A stretch of DNA of 64,000 bases from Albula goreensis (Eukaryota > Chordata > Actinopteri > Albuliformes > Albulidae): assembly GCA_022829145.1 (NCBI GenBank), contig CM040746.1:5511184-5575183 (forward strand), given 5' to 3'. The position numbers were made by a program, and so were the translations under genes. Of the stretch, positions 26,050 through 46,520 are shown one piece after another. The notes under the pieces were generated by a model. That model saw nothing but the letters and a program-made list of their open reading frames with translations. It made no database searches and was not told the DNA's origin. How positions within the stretch are numbered: the first letter of the stretch is position 1; the number at the start of each line of letters is the position of its first letter.

Positions 26050-27720
26050 TGGGATAATTTAGGAGTTTAGGAGGCATCCTGATTCCTGATTTTTGGTAAA
26101 ATACACTTTCATCATTTGCTTAACTATATCACATTTCTGATTACTTTTTCTATCATAATTAATAAATGCACATCCTATTCTATCATTTAAAGATGTGATA
26201 TCACAAATTTTGGAGGCATCCCATTTTTTCACCTTTCGGAGATGAGGCTGTATATGTCTTATGTCTTTCCTGGATTTTCGGTACAATACCCTTTCATCCT
26301 TTGCTTCCATTGAACATTTTCTGATGACTATCTCTTTCATGACCAGTAAATGCACCTGCTATTCTATCAGTTAAAGATGTATTATAACAAATTTTGGAAG
26401 CTTCCGATTTTTTCATGTTTCGGAGGTAAGGCTATAGTCATGTCTTTTCAGGATTTTCAGTAAAATACATTTTGAACATTCGCTACCGTTTAACACAATT
26501 CTGATGACTTATTCTATCATAAGTAATGGAAACACATCCTGTTATATCATTTAAAGGTGTAATATCACAAATTTCAGAGGCATCCCATTCCTTACCTTTT
26601 TTCCACCTCATGACTGGCATCCCATTTTTTTAACGTGTTTCTTTTAGTCTATCATAAGTAGTGAAAGTACCTCATCATTTAAAGATGTAATATCACAAAT
26701 TTCGGAGGCATCGCATTTTTTACCTTTTTTCACCTCATGTCTTTCATGGATTTTCGGTAAAATTCACTTTTTCCAATTCCTTCTGTTTAACATGTTTCTG
26801 ATGACATTTTCTGTCACAATTAGTGAATGCACATGCTATTATAGATTCAGATGTAATATCACAAATTTAGGGGCATCCCATTTTTCCACCTTTCAGGGGT
26901 AAGGCTATAGTCTTTTCTGGATTTTTGGTAAAATACACTTTTCCCATTCACTTCCGTTTAACATGTTTCTGATGACTTTGTCTGTCATAAGTAGTGAAAG
27001 TACACCATATTCTATCATTTAAAGACGTAATATCACAAATTTCGGAGGCATCGCATTTTTTCACCTTTCAGAGTAAGACTATAGTCTTATGTCTTTTCTG
27101 GATTTTCGGTAAAATACACGTTTCCCATTTTCTTCCATTTAACATGTTTATGATGACTTATTCTATCATAAGTAGTGTCTTTTCTGGAAACAAGACATTT
27201 TTCCCATTTTCTTCCATTTAACTGTTTATCATTTAAAGATGTAATATCACAAATTTCAGAGGCAGCCCATTTTTTCATCTTTCAGGGGTAAGTCATGTCT
27301 TTTCTGGATTTTTGGTAAAGTACCCTTTCATCATTTCTTCCGTTTAACATATTTCTGATGACTTTTCTTTCATAATTAGTGAATGCACATCCTATTCTAT
27401 CATTTAAAGATGTAAAATCACAAATTTAGGATGCATCCCATTTTTTCACCTTTCGGAGGTAAGGCTATAGTCTTATGTCTTTTCTGGATTTTCGGTAAAG
27501 TACACTTTCATGATTTGCTTCCGTTTAACATGTTTCTGATTACTTATTTTGTCATAAGTAATGAAAGCACATCCTATTCTATCATTTAAAGATGTAATAT
27601 CACAAATTTAGGAGGCATCCCAGTTTTCCACCTTTTGTAGGTAAGGGTAATAGTCTCATGTGTTTTTTGATTCTCAGTAAAACACACTTTCATCATTGCT
27701 TTCATTAATGAAATTTCTGA
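26050..27720. repeat. Diverged ~180-bp tandem repeat, about nine copies
   Basis: The landmark AAAGATGTAATATCACAAAT recurs near 26190, 26372, 26551, 26675, 26846, 27018, 27232, 27402 and 27582, usually about 170-185 bp apart (one shorter and one longer interval). Other shared parts are GGAGGCATCCCATTTTTTCACC, GGATTTTCGGTAAAATACAC and TCCGTTTAACATGTTTCTGA. Copies differ by many substitutions and indels, so the array is old. No long ORF is maintained. Confidence 0.9.
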
Positions 27721-27890
27721 TTACTTTGATTACTAATCAAATACACTGTTCCCAATTGCTTCCATTCAGCACATATTTGATGACTTCTGTCCTTACTAGT
27801 AAATAGTAATTGTTTTCTTTAATATTTTTAAGCATTACCAGGAAAACTGTTCAAATTTTATAACTCACACATATGAATTTGATTAGACTC

Positions 27891-28802
27891 AGTGCCATGA
27901 AAAATGTTTCCGCTCATTGATTTCCTTTCATTGCATATTTCTCGCACTAAATGGTTTCATATTATCAAATGAAATATCATATTAGACAAGGGAAACCGTA
28001 GCAAACGTAAAAACTAGTTTTTATATTATTTTATTCATTCGTTAGAGAAAGTAACCAATTACCAATATTTCCCCTATGAAAAGTAATGCCCCCCTTAGTT
28101 TTGAAACAAAGAAATCAACAAATTTGTTGATTGAACACAGCCAGACATGATTGCTACCAGCCCTGTTGAGTTTAAAAATTTCTACAGGCACACAATACCA
28201 TGATCAAAGGAGCTCCCAGAACAGCTAAGGAAAGAAACTGGAAATCTGGAGAGGGTTACAATGCCATATCTAAGGCTGTTTGCTCAGTGGTGAATCTTCC
28301 CAGGGGTGGTAGACCTTCCAAAATGTCTGCCAGGGCATGCCGACACCTCATCCAGGAAGTCTCCAAATCCCCCAGAAAAATTCCCAAAGGACTGCAGGTC
28401 TCTCTAGCATCAGGTAAGTTCAGTGTCCATGACTCTCCAGTAAGAAAGACACTGGGCAAAACTGGGCTTTGTGGAAGAGTGGCAAAGCGGAAACTACTGC
28501 CATCCAAGCCCATCTCACATTTGTTAAAACGCACCTTTAGAAACTTTGGTCTTTTGGGATAATACTGTATGGATAGATGAGTCAAAGGTGGAATATGACA
28601 TATTCTTTTAACATATTACTTTTTGGGTGTGTGTTATCTTTTGTCCCAGAAGGAATAAAATGTGAAAACTGTGTTTTGCGTTTATGCAGGCTCCCTTTGT
28701 GCAATATTACATTTTGTCTAAACAGTTGAAACCATTCGCTGCTCTATACTGGCAATAATAGTTAAAATCTAGAAGGGGCAAGTACTCTTTCACGGCACTG
28801 TA
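27891..28802 (+). mobile_element. Internally deleted Tc1/mariner-like transposon
   Basis: The ends match as inverted repeats: CAGTGCCATGAAAA at 27891 and, in reverse complement, CAGTGCCGTGAAAG at the right end (28788-28801), followed by TA at the right flank. The left flank lacks a clear TA. Between them, 28200-28562 encodes a decayed Tc1 transposase N-terminal half: a helix-turn-helix region with SGEGYNAIS, then GRPSKMSARACRHL (usual GRP..KLS.RA motif), then GLCGRVAKRK. The catalytic DDE half is almost entirely missing. The ~0.9-kb length compares with about 1.6 kb for a full Tc1-like element. It cannot make active transposase. Confidence 0.85.
28200..28562 (+). pseudogene. Tc1-like transposase remnant
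   Basis: A 120-codon frame resembling the DNA-binding half of Tc1-family transposases, with frame disruption at the beginning and loss of the DDE catalytic region at the end. A trace of the downstream 'W-x-DES-K-V' segment follows the stop at 28562 (TGGATAGATGAGTCAAAGGT). Not functional. Confidence 0.8.
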
Positions 28803-28950
28803 GCTACGTTGAATATGTTTTTATCATTATATGAATTAAATGTTTTATTACATATTGATTACTGTAAGCACAAAACTGTTATATCTGTCATTTGAATATT
28901 GACATAAATCTGTGACGTTATTCTTCTCCTGAAAAATAAGGTCTACAGCA

Positions 28951-28995
28951 GGCAATTAGCAGACACATTTAGTTATCCAGAGTGACTTAAAGTCA
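28951..28995 (-). mobile_element. SINE 3'-end fragment
   Basis: On the minus strand it reads like AAGTCACTCTGGATAACTAA then TGTGTCTGCTAATT, a diverged version of the SINE 3' end at 18118-18160. Confidence 0.45.
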
Positions 28996-30317
28996 TTCAA
29001 ATAGTGGGTACATAATAGTAAGACTATAATTTAATACTCTGTTTGGTGTCAATGGAGGTATATTAGTTTCAGTGTACAGTGAGAGGTAAATTAAAATAGG
29101 TGTTCAGCGTTCAGGGTCACATGGGCCAAGATGCTGTTTAAACTGTTTTCAGGTTGCAGCAGAAGATGGGGGAAGATTCTGCTGTCCTTGTTGTAACAAG
29201 AAGTTCAGTCCACCACTGGGGGGCAGTGTAGAACAAAGATATCACTGAGAAGAGGCGCTCTTTCAAGAGAGAAGCATCTGGGGACCAAAGAAGGGGGTTC
29301 TTCTGTAAGGAATGTACACCACTTTGAGGGACATGACCTCTACAGAGTGCTATGGTAAGTCAAAGAACAATTTGTTTTGTATTGTGTTGATTTCCTTTCT
29401 GTTGATGCCTTTTGATTCTTAACTCAGATACACATTTCATTTTTTTTTAAATCCCTCTCTCCTGTTTATTTCTGTTGCTCATAGTACTGTAATTGATCAG
29501 CTTTAATTATTTGTTCCCTGTCTGTTGTTTTATGCAGCCATACATTTTAATAAAGAAACTATGATTACTACAAATGAAAAATTCAATTTAAAACTCTGTT
29601 TAAAAGATTCTGACATGACTTTAGACTGAAACTTGTTTCCAGAAAATATGAACAAAAAGGACATAAAAGTCCCCGTATTTGCCTAATTCTGTGTTTCATA
29701 GTGCTTGAGAGAGTAGAAGGGAGAGTAAAATCACATCAGTGAACATTAACCGTTGAAGTGACGTCAAAAGCAGACCAAATTGACAGGCTTGCAGACTAAA
29801 CCACAGAAATGAATAAGGCAAAGTGGCTAACAATTTGACAGTCACAAACTGACGGTCAGAATTCAAACACTGAACATCACTCTTCTTGAACATGAGCTTC
29901 ACTTTCCAATAACAGGACATCCTAGGCACTTATAATTATCCTACGTTTGATTCTTCTAACAGAAAATGCACCAAAGCTGGTAATAACTACCTTAGATTAT
30001 TATCACTGTAATTGATAATGGGTGGCTAAGCTAGCCGGGCTAATGAACCACCAAAATATTTATATATAAACAAATACTAATGACTGAAACATTAACTCTA
30101 TGTTCTGTTGGTGTGTCAAATGAGACCTTCATGGTCCAATAAAACTCAAGTATCACTGCAGCAGTTAACAGAAGCATACATGTGAAATTATGGGATTTCC
30201 AAGAAGATGATGTAATATATATATATATGTATTACTAAGTCACCAATTACCAGCAGCTTAAAATATTTTGTCACGTGTCCTTTTATCTATGTGCAATTAC
30301 AGAGGCCACTGATCTAC

Positions 30318-30319
<2 letters not shown>

Positions 30320-30352
<33 letters not shown>
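30320..30352. repeat. TG microsatellite
   Basis: (TG)n of about 16 units, upstream of slc25a43. Confidence 0.9.
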
Positions 30353-30354
<2 letters not shown>

Positions 30355-30479
30355 CATGAGGTTACAACAATATATACACTGCATTTTTAGCATAAGATGT
30401 ATTGTTCATGTTATGTAATGACATTTATAATTACATATTGCACTGAATTTACAGCACTCCTATATACGTGTGATAGCAT

Positions 30480-30745
30480 GACCGTAGGTGGCCTCATTGG
30501 TACTTCTGGCCCCGGGCTATAATGCATATTTTGCTGCCGCGTCCCTTTACCCCACCCTAATCCCCCAACCCCCCTTTCACCCTCCCCCTCTCTCTTTCAC
30601 AGAGAGTCACAGTGGCCGATCGCCTGGCAGGATGATGATTTCGAGATAGACATATATAGCGCGCCGGACTGAATGTACTTCGTCAGAAAACGAAACCTGT
30701 ATGAAACTACCTCCTCTTCATTTGCTCTGATTGGGTCAGCGAGTA
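30480..30745 (+). promoter_or_regulatory. Probable slc25a43 promoter and 5' UTR
   Basis: C-rich boxes (CCCCACCC at about 30551; ACCCCCC) and a CT-rich run precede a TATA-like CATATATAGC at 30651-30660, about 90 bp upstream of the start codon. An ATTGG (inverted CCAAT) sits at 30730-30734, too close to the ATG to be a usual CCAAT box. The transcription start is not determined. Confidence 0.4.
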
Positions 30746-41242
<10,497 letters not shown>

Positions 41243-42145
41243 CCGAGGCCACACCCCCCTTAGCACCCTACCAGCTCACCACCGGCGTCATAAACGCTCA
41301 GCCTGCCTGAGTCTCCCCTCCCCAAATGGGACAGAAAAACTGGCGGACAAATGGGGGAGGTTTCGGATTCCAGCTTGGCGTTTGGCGTACACGTTCCCTG
41401 CCTGTTACCGCAACTTTGTGTTGAGCTGACTGAATTACTAGGAGCAATACTTGATGCAGTCAATGCAAACGTGGAGAAGTTTGTTCATGGTGCCATACTG
41501 TATTCGTGAGTGCATACGCAGCTACTTGACACACGTATTCCATGGAAAGCATCTTTCCATACCATAAACTGCAGTATGTCAAACTGATGGAGCTTCGGTG
41601 CATAATGCACTGTATTATGTCATGGTTCGGATTTAAGCACGTTAGAGACTAAGGATAGGACACAGCGATATCAGGTACTTGCCTGTCTGCTGCTAAGACA
41701 GAAATAGTATCTGTCAAATGTAGGAATTATTTTAAATACCTTTAATGCAAATTCTCAGTGCGATTCCTGAGTATTTTTGGCATTTTATTTGATGCAAATT
41801 ATGTTACGTGCCTTGTATTTTTAATTCTTTCAAGAAATGAGTGGTCTGTTTCAATGTAGAGTATATCAATTTAGGAACAAAGTAATCATGTCGTGATATA
41901 ATCGATGCTCTACTGTTCGACTGAGGACCTTTTTTGTCCTTTATCTTGCCAGCTATTTAAGGGCAAATGCAATCTGATGTTATCAGCACACTGCAACTTA
42001 GAATAATTCAGTCTAGATATTCTGACCACTCCGCTCAAGTCTCAAGGAAATTACAACTGCTGTCATTTGTATGAAGTCTAAGCATATTTAACTGTATGTA
42101 AGAAGGTGTATTTTATTATGTTTAATAAAAACAAACATACATTGT
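41243..42145 (+). other. slc25a43 3' UTR
   Basis: Sequence from the stop codon to just after a canonical AATAAA at 42124-42129. The exact cleavage site is not visible; the extent is inferred from the signal. Confidence 0.6.
42124..42129 (+). terminator. Polyadenylation signal of slc25a43
   Basis: AATAAA about 880 bp after the stop codon, followed by TG/T-rich sequence (TTCTGTGTCTGCTTCG), a typical downstream element. Confidence 0.65.
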
Positions 42146-42197
42146 ATTATTCTGTGTCTGCTTCGCACTCAATTCAAACTTCTCCAATACATCACAG

Positions 42198-42412
42198 GGG
42201 TCCTCAACCCTAGACCTGGACAGACTGGGTCTGTGGATGGATTTTTTCCTTTTTGATCGGATGAAGCAGTTAATTACGTCAATTTACTTGGTGGGCTGTA
42301 CAAAAACATATCATTAAGGAGTTTGCTGGCTAATGCAGTAATACCTGTTGTTGATTATAAGGTGAAGGCAATAACCAGCCCATTCTGCAGCTCTTCAGGG
42401 ATTGCGATCCAT
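42198..42412. mobile_element. Small inverted-repeat element (MITE-like)
   Basis: The left end GGGGTCCTCAACCCTAGACC and the reverse complement of the right end (GGATCGCAATCCCTGAAGAG) align with mismatches, then continue similarly (..CTGGACAGACTGGGTCTG against ..CTGCAGAATGGGCTGG). The length is about 215 bp with no coding capacity. The left end resembles the termini of the element at 59717-60268. Confidence 0.45.
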
Positions 42413-42839
42413 TACCAAGCTAGTTAGCTAAGTAATTAAAATGCTTACATGTTTAGATGGTTTTCTTGAGGGCTGTTGGCCAGCATGCACTGTTACGATT
42501 ATAAGTGACATCATACTGCTGCTAAAATCTTGAAAATATGTTAGTCATCAGGCATAGTTATCGTAGCAATTTCAGCTGTCCTTTAGCTAGTGTTGCCCAA
42601 GGTGATTCAGAGAGCTAGAGTTGCTCAAACTGGTTAGATTACAGTGAATTTAATTGCCATGGAAGGCTTTATGTTTGGACTTCAAGAATAGTTAAGCAAA
42701 CGCAGATATCGACTATTGAAAAAGAATATAGAAGCGGACATGGCACTGTAATGCAAGACTTCTCTGCTAAGGAAGTTCTACATTGAGAAAAGAGGGGTGG
42801 AGATGTACAACTATACGCTCCACGAACAATTACTGTAGT

Positions 42840-43070
42840 AGATGTTTGTTTCGTCACATGACGTCGTTTATTATCCCGCCCTTAAATTGACTCGTGGCCA
42901 ATTGAATGTCACCGTTAAAATTCCCGTTTTGTCTCGCGACCCTGGCAGTATTAAAGCTGTACTCTACGAAACAATCGGCCATTTCGACGGCACCGCCGCA
43001 GTGCAGGGAGTGTTTGAGCTGCACGACATTATCCCTCCCAGTAACAGCGCCAGTTAAACTACAGTAGAAA
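42840..43070 (+). promoter_or_regulatory. slc25a5 promoter and 5' UTR region
   Basis: Motifs seen: an E-box CACATG (42855-42860) within GTCACATGACGTC, overlapping a CRE/ATF core TGACGTC (42859-42865); a GC-box-like CCCGCCC (about 42875-42881); and CCAAT (42898-42902). The first exon's 5' UTR lies between here and the ATG at 43071. The 71-codon frame at 42842-43057 ends upstream of the real start and is not familiar. The use of these sites is inferred. Confidence 0.55.
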
Positions 43071-46000
43071 ATGAGTGAGACCGCAATTTCATTTGCCAAG
43101 GACTTCTTGGCCGGTGGTATTGCTGCTGCCATTTCCAAAACAGCTGTTGCCCCCATCGAGAGAGTCAAACTTCTTCTTCAGGTAAGTTAACCCGGCTTGT
43201 CCTGGTAGTTATCTGGTTTACGATTTAGCGCAGGGTACAGGATATAAGCTTTTATGTGGTTGTGTAGTTAGCACTATTAGCTACATTCAACCTGTAGACA
43301 TAATTAAATACGTCTACTACATAAGTAAGATGGGTAGTTAAAGAATTGCTCTTTGTTTGTGACTCCCGCCGGTAGAGTAAAGATCACTCTCTCGGTGTGG
43401 AAATGACTGATGATCGCAAGATGGCCTGCTAGATCCGGTTACATAAGCAAGGTTAGCCGCCTAGCTAACATTTCATGTTTTAGTTGTTGTTGCCGCTGCT
43501 CAGGCTTTTGTGGTTATGCTTTAATTATTAGTTGGCAGTCAGCTACCAAAGTACATTTGGAGATTATTTAAGGTTTCTTGCTCATTTATTTTTACTTTAG
43601 GTTGCGTTAACTAGCTAACATTTAAGATATTTTAGGCCTGAATGCCAATGAATTCATGATTTGCTACACGTGCAGTTATTGTAAGCTTTGTTGTAAGTTG
43701 ACGGTATGAATTACGTAAGATCAATTCATTTAACGGTCTAAGACAAGTTGCTAAAGTGCGGCACGAGCTAGCACGTTATCTTGCTAACGTTTATTAACTT
43801 CCTAACCATTAACCAGTATGTGGCTAATCGTTAACTGCTAAGTAGTTTTATTTTGCCAAGTAGTATATCTGTTGTGACTGAGCCAAAAAGCTAGCGAGCT
43901 AACGTGGTTTAGAGTGTGGTGTTGGTTACTGATGTGATCCGACTGGTATACATACTTTCAATGGCCCATTCATTGGTTGATTTGGCTAACGTGGCTAACA
44001 TTTTCTGGCTGGCTGTAAACGGTAGAAACCAGCTAGCTAGCAATTTAAATGAAAATGCCCAATGTCATGTATTTCTCGGGCTAGATACAGTACATATCAG
44101 TGTTAGACGATCTGGGTTATCAAAGAAGTGATGAATAAATCAAATTTGTAAGGATGGTATTGTCTTTGGCGGCAAGGTCGTGACAAGGGGAGGCCTCGCC
44201 GCGCCTTGGCCTAACTTCGGATCACTAGCCAGCTAACTTTAGTTCGCTTGAGAGGAAATGATATTCCGAAGAATGGGTGTTGAAGTTGGTTGTTTTCCGG
44301 TAAATTCAAGGATTGTGCTTTACATTGTACCCGATTGCACCCAATCACAAAGGTATCTTGTGTCGGACGTTTTGATTGGAAAAAGCATTGTTGTCGTGCG
44401 TACGATCTCGTTGACTAGCTGGAAAAGTTTGAAGGTTGTGACATTTGGTTGAGCGCTCTGACGTTCGGTAGAGGACTTATCGCTTTGGTGAGTTTGATTT
44501 TCGGAATTTGTGGTACTTCTAGTTAGTTCGTAAAGTGCAAGCCGTTTGTCACTTAATTTAACGTGACAATTTTCAGCAAAAAGGCTTAAGCCTCCATTTT
44601 GAAACTTCTGAGGGTGCCTTCTAACTTGGAGCGTCCGCTTTGAGTGATCTAATCACATGCGTGGTTGCATGAGCTGCATGAAATTGCTATCCAAATTGTA
44701 TTTGCAACATTGCCCTGCAGTTCCTCCGAGAATGTGAATCCAAAGGGTCTTGTCTGCTTGTGTTACAGGTGCAGCATGCCAGCAAACAGATCACCGTGGA
44801 CAAGCAGTATAAGGGCATTGTGGACTGTGTAGTCCGCATTCCCAAGGAGCAGGGCTTCCTGTCCTTCTGGAGAGGAAACCTGGCCAATGTCATCAGATAC
44901 TTCCCCACCCAGGCCCTCAACTTCGCCTTCAAGGACAAGTACAAGAAGGTCTTCCTGGACGGCGTTGACAAGCGTACCCAGTTCTGGCGGTACTTCGCCG
45001 GTAACCTTGCCTCCGGCGGTGCCGCTGGTGCCACCTCCCTGTGTTTCGTGTACCCCCTCGACTTCGCCAGAACCCGTCTGGCCGCCGATGTGGGCAAAGC
45101 TGGGGCAGAGAGGGAGTTCTCCGGCTTGGGCAACTGCCTGGTGAAGGTCTTCAGGTCCGATGGGCTGAAGGGTCTGTACCAGGGCTTCAACGTGTCTGTG
45201 CAGGGCATCATCATCTACCGCGCTGCCTACTTCGGCATCTATGACACAGCTAAAGGTATGTGTACCGTGGCTCAGTCCATTACCCCATTTCTCCTATTTT
45301 TTTGTGGGATGATGGTTGAGGATCGCTAGGGTCCTCCAGTCGTCATTTAAGGGTTTTTTTCTTTCAGTGAGAATATACATCTGTTAGGCTGTTAGAGGTC
45401 ATCGCTGTGGACATTGTCAGGTATTCCTTGAGGAATTGTCTGTAAACAGGTCAGCTAACTCGTATGTGTGCCGCTCAGGTATGCTGCCGGATCCTAAGAA
45501 CACGCACATCATCGTCAGCTGGATGATCGCTCAGTCCGTCACCGCGGTGGCTGGTCTCACATCATACCCCTTCGACACCGTTCGTCGTCGTATGATGATG
45601 CAGTCCGGACGCAAAGGAGGTGAGCCTCCGTTCTTTTCCCCAATCCAGAAGGACCATCATTCTCATCTAATCATCGTTCCCATCTAACCTAGGGCTCTTA
45701 GCGTCTGTTTAATCTGCCTCTAACCATATACTCAACCTTGCATACCTGTACTTCCCCTGGTTGCCTGCCTGCTTTAGGTTAATGTAATAACACTTCATCT
45801 GGTTGTATTACTGCCATCTTTGTGTCATCTGTGCCTAGCATGGTACTTCACTGTCTCTTTAGTTACTTCGGATAAGAGTATATACATGCACATATAGTAA
45901 ATCAGTCTCTGCATCTCTTCAAGTGGACGAGATGTAATGAAGAAGTGGTTGGGTGACTTTTCACCACATTCCTAAAGCCAACCTCCTTAAGTGGTCTCCA

Positions 46001-46215
46001 GTTTGTGGAAAGTGCCCCTATGCCTCTAACCCCTGTTTTTGTTTGGTCTTTCCACAGCTGACATCATGTACACCGGCACAATGGACTGCTGGAGGAAGAT
46101 CGCCCGCGATGAGGGCAGCAAGGCCTTCTTCAAGGGAGCCTGGTCCAACGTGCTCAGGGGCATGGGCGGTGCCTTCGTGCTGGTGCTGTACGACGAACTG
46201 AAGAAAGTCATGTAA
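43071..46215 (+). CDS. slc25a5: ADP/ATP translocase 2 (adenine nucleotide translocator), four exons, complete
   Basis: Coding exons: 43071-43181, 44769-45255, 45479-45619, 46058-46215, giving 298 aa, exactly the usual ANT length; the 111- and 487-nt first exons also match the vertebrate ANT gene structure. It exchanges cytosolic ADP for matrix ATP across the inner mitochondrial membrane and also supports proton leak. The three carrier motifs are intact: PIERVK (28-33), PLDFAR (133-138) and PFDTVR (230-235). The ANT-specific nucleotide-binding signature RRRMMM is at 235-240. Residues VQHASKQI and the sequence as a whole fit SLC25A5 better than SLC25A4. Codon use is strongly C/G-ending, as expected for a highly expressed gene. 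The start context is GAAAATGAGT, and all introns are GT-AG. Confidence 0.98.
43182..44768 (+). other. slc25a5 intron 1 with GCTAGC/GCTAAC clusters
   Basis: Starts GTAAGT, ends TGTTACAG. It carries many copies of AGCTAAC/GCTAGC (near 43456, 43612, 43770, 43789, 43891, 43899, 43985, 44030, 44229), denser than anywhere else in the window. CpGs are also frequent at 44160-44230. Such a first intron may be part of an open, unmethylated promoter region; no exon is seen in it. Confidence 0.6.
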
Positions 46216-46520
46216 AAGCCCCCTCTGTTTTATATGTCCACCATTGTTGTTTGACCGATGTTAACTGTAACATATCTTGTACATTTGCAAGGACTTTCAA
46301 ATTCCGCCTTATTTATAGGGACCAACTAGTGTTCACTGCTAGTTGCACGGGGGGAATGTCGTGCATTTTTTTCCCCACAATTTTGCCCCACTGACTTTTT
46401 ATTTCCATTCCCGGTCAGAATGTCATTCCCACAAAACTGTTGGCACAAAAAAAAAGTCTACGTTTCATTCATCTAGTATGTTTTTAAGTCAGTACTTTAA
46501 TAAAATTCAACCTACTGATT
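46216..46520 (+). other. slc25a5 3' UTR
   Basis: Short 3' UTR ending after AATAAA at 46499-46504. It includes an A-run at 46447-46455. Confidence 0.75.
46499..46504 (+). terminator. Polyadenylation signal of slc25a5
   Basis: Canonical AATAAA about 285 bp after the stop codon, followed by a T/G-rich stretch (ATCTATCTGTGTGGT). Confidence 0.8.

Larger units (their letters stand above)
28803..30480. other. Region upstream of slc25a43
   Basis: A SINE-like fragment on the minus strand at 28951-28995 (AATTAGCAGACACATTTAG..ATCCAGAGTGACTT) and a TG tract at 30320-30352 are the only features seen. No exon is recognised. Confidence 0.5.

Noticed and set aside
42842..43057. 71-codon ORF just upstream of slc25a5
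   Set aside because: Lies in the promoter and 5' UTR, stops 14 bases before the real ATG, and matches no carrier sequence.
44687..45214. 175-codon minus-strand ORF
   Set aside because: Shadow of slc25a5 exon 2 on the opposite strand.
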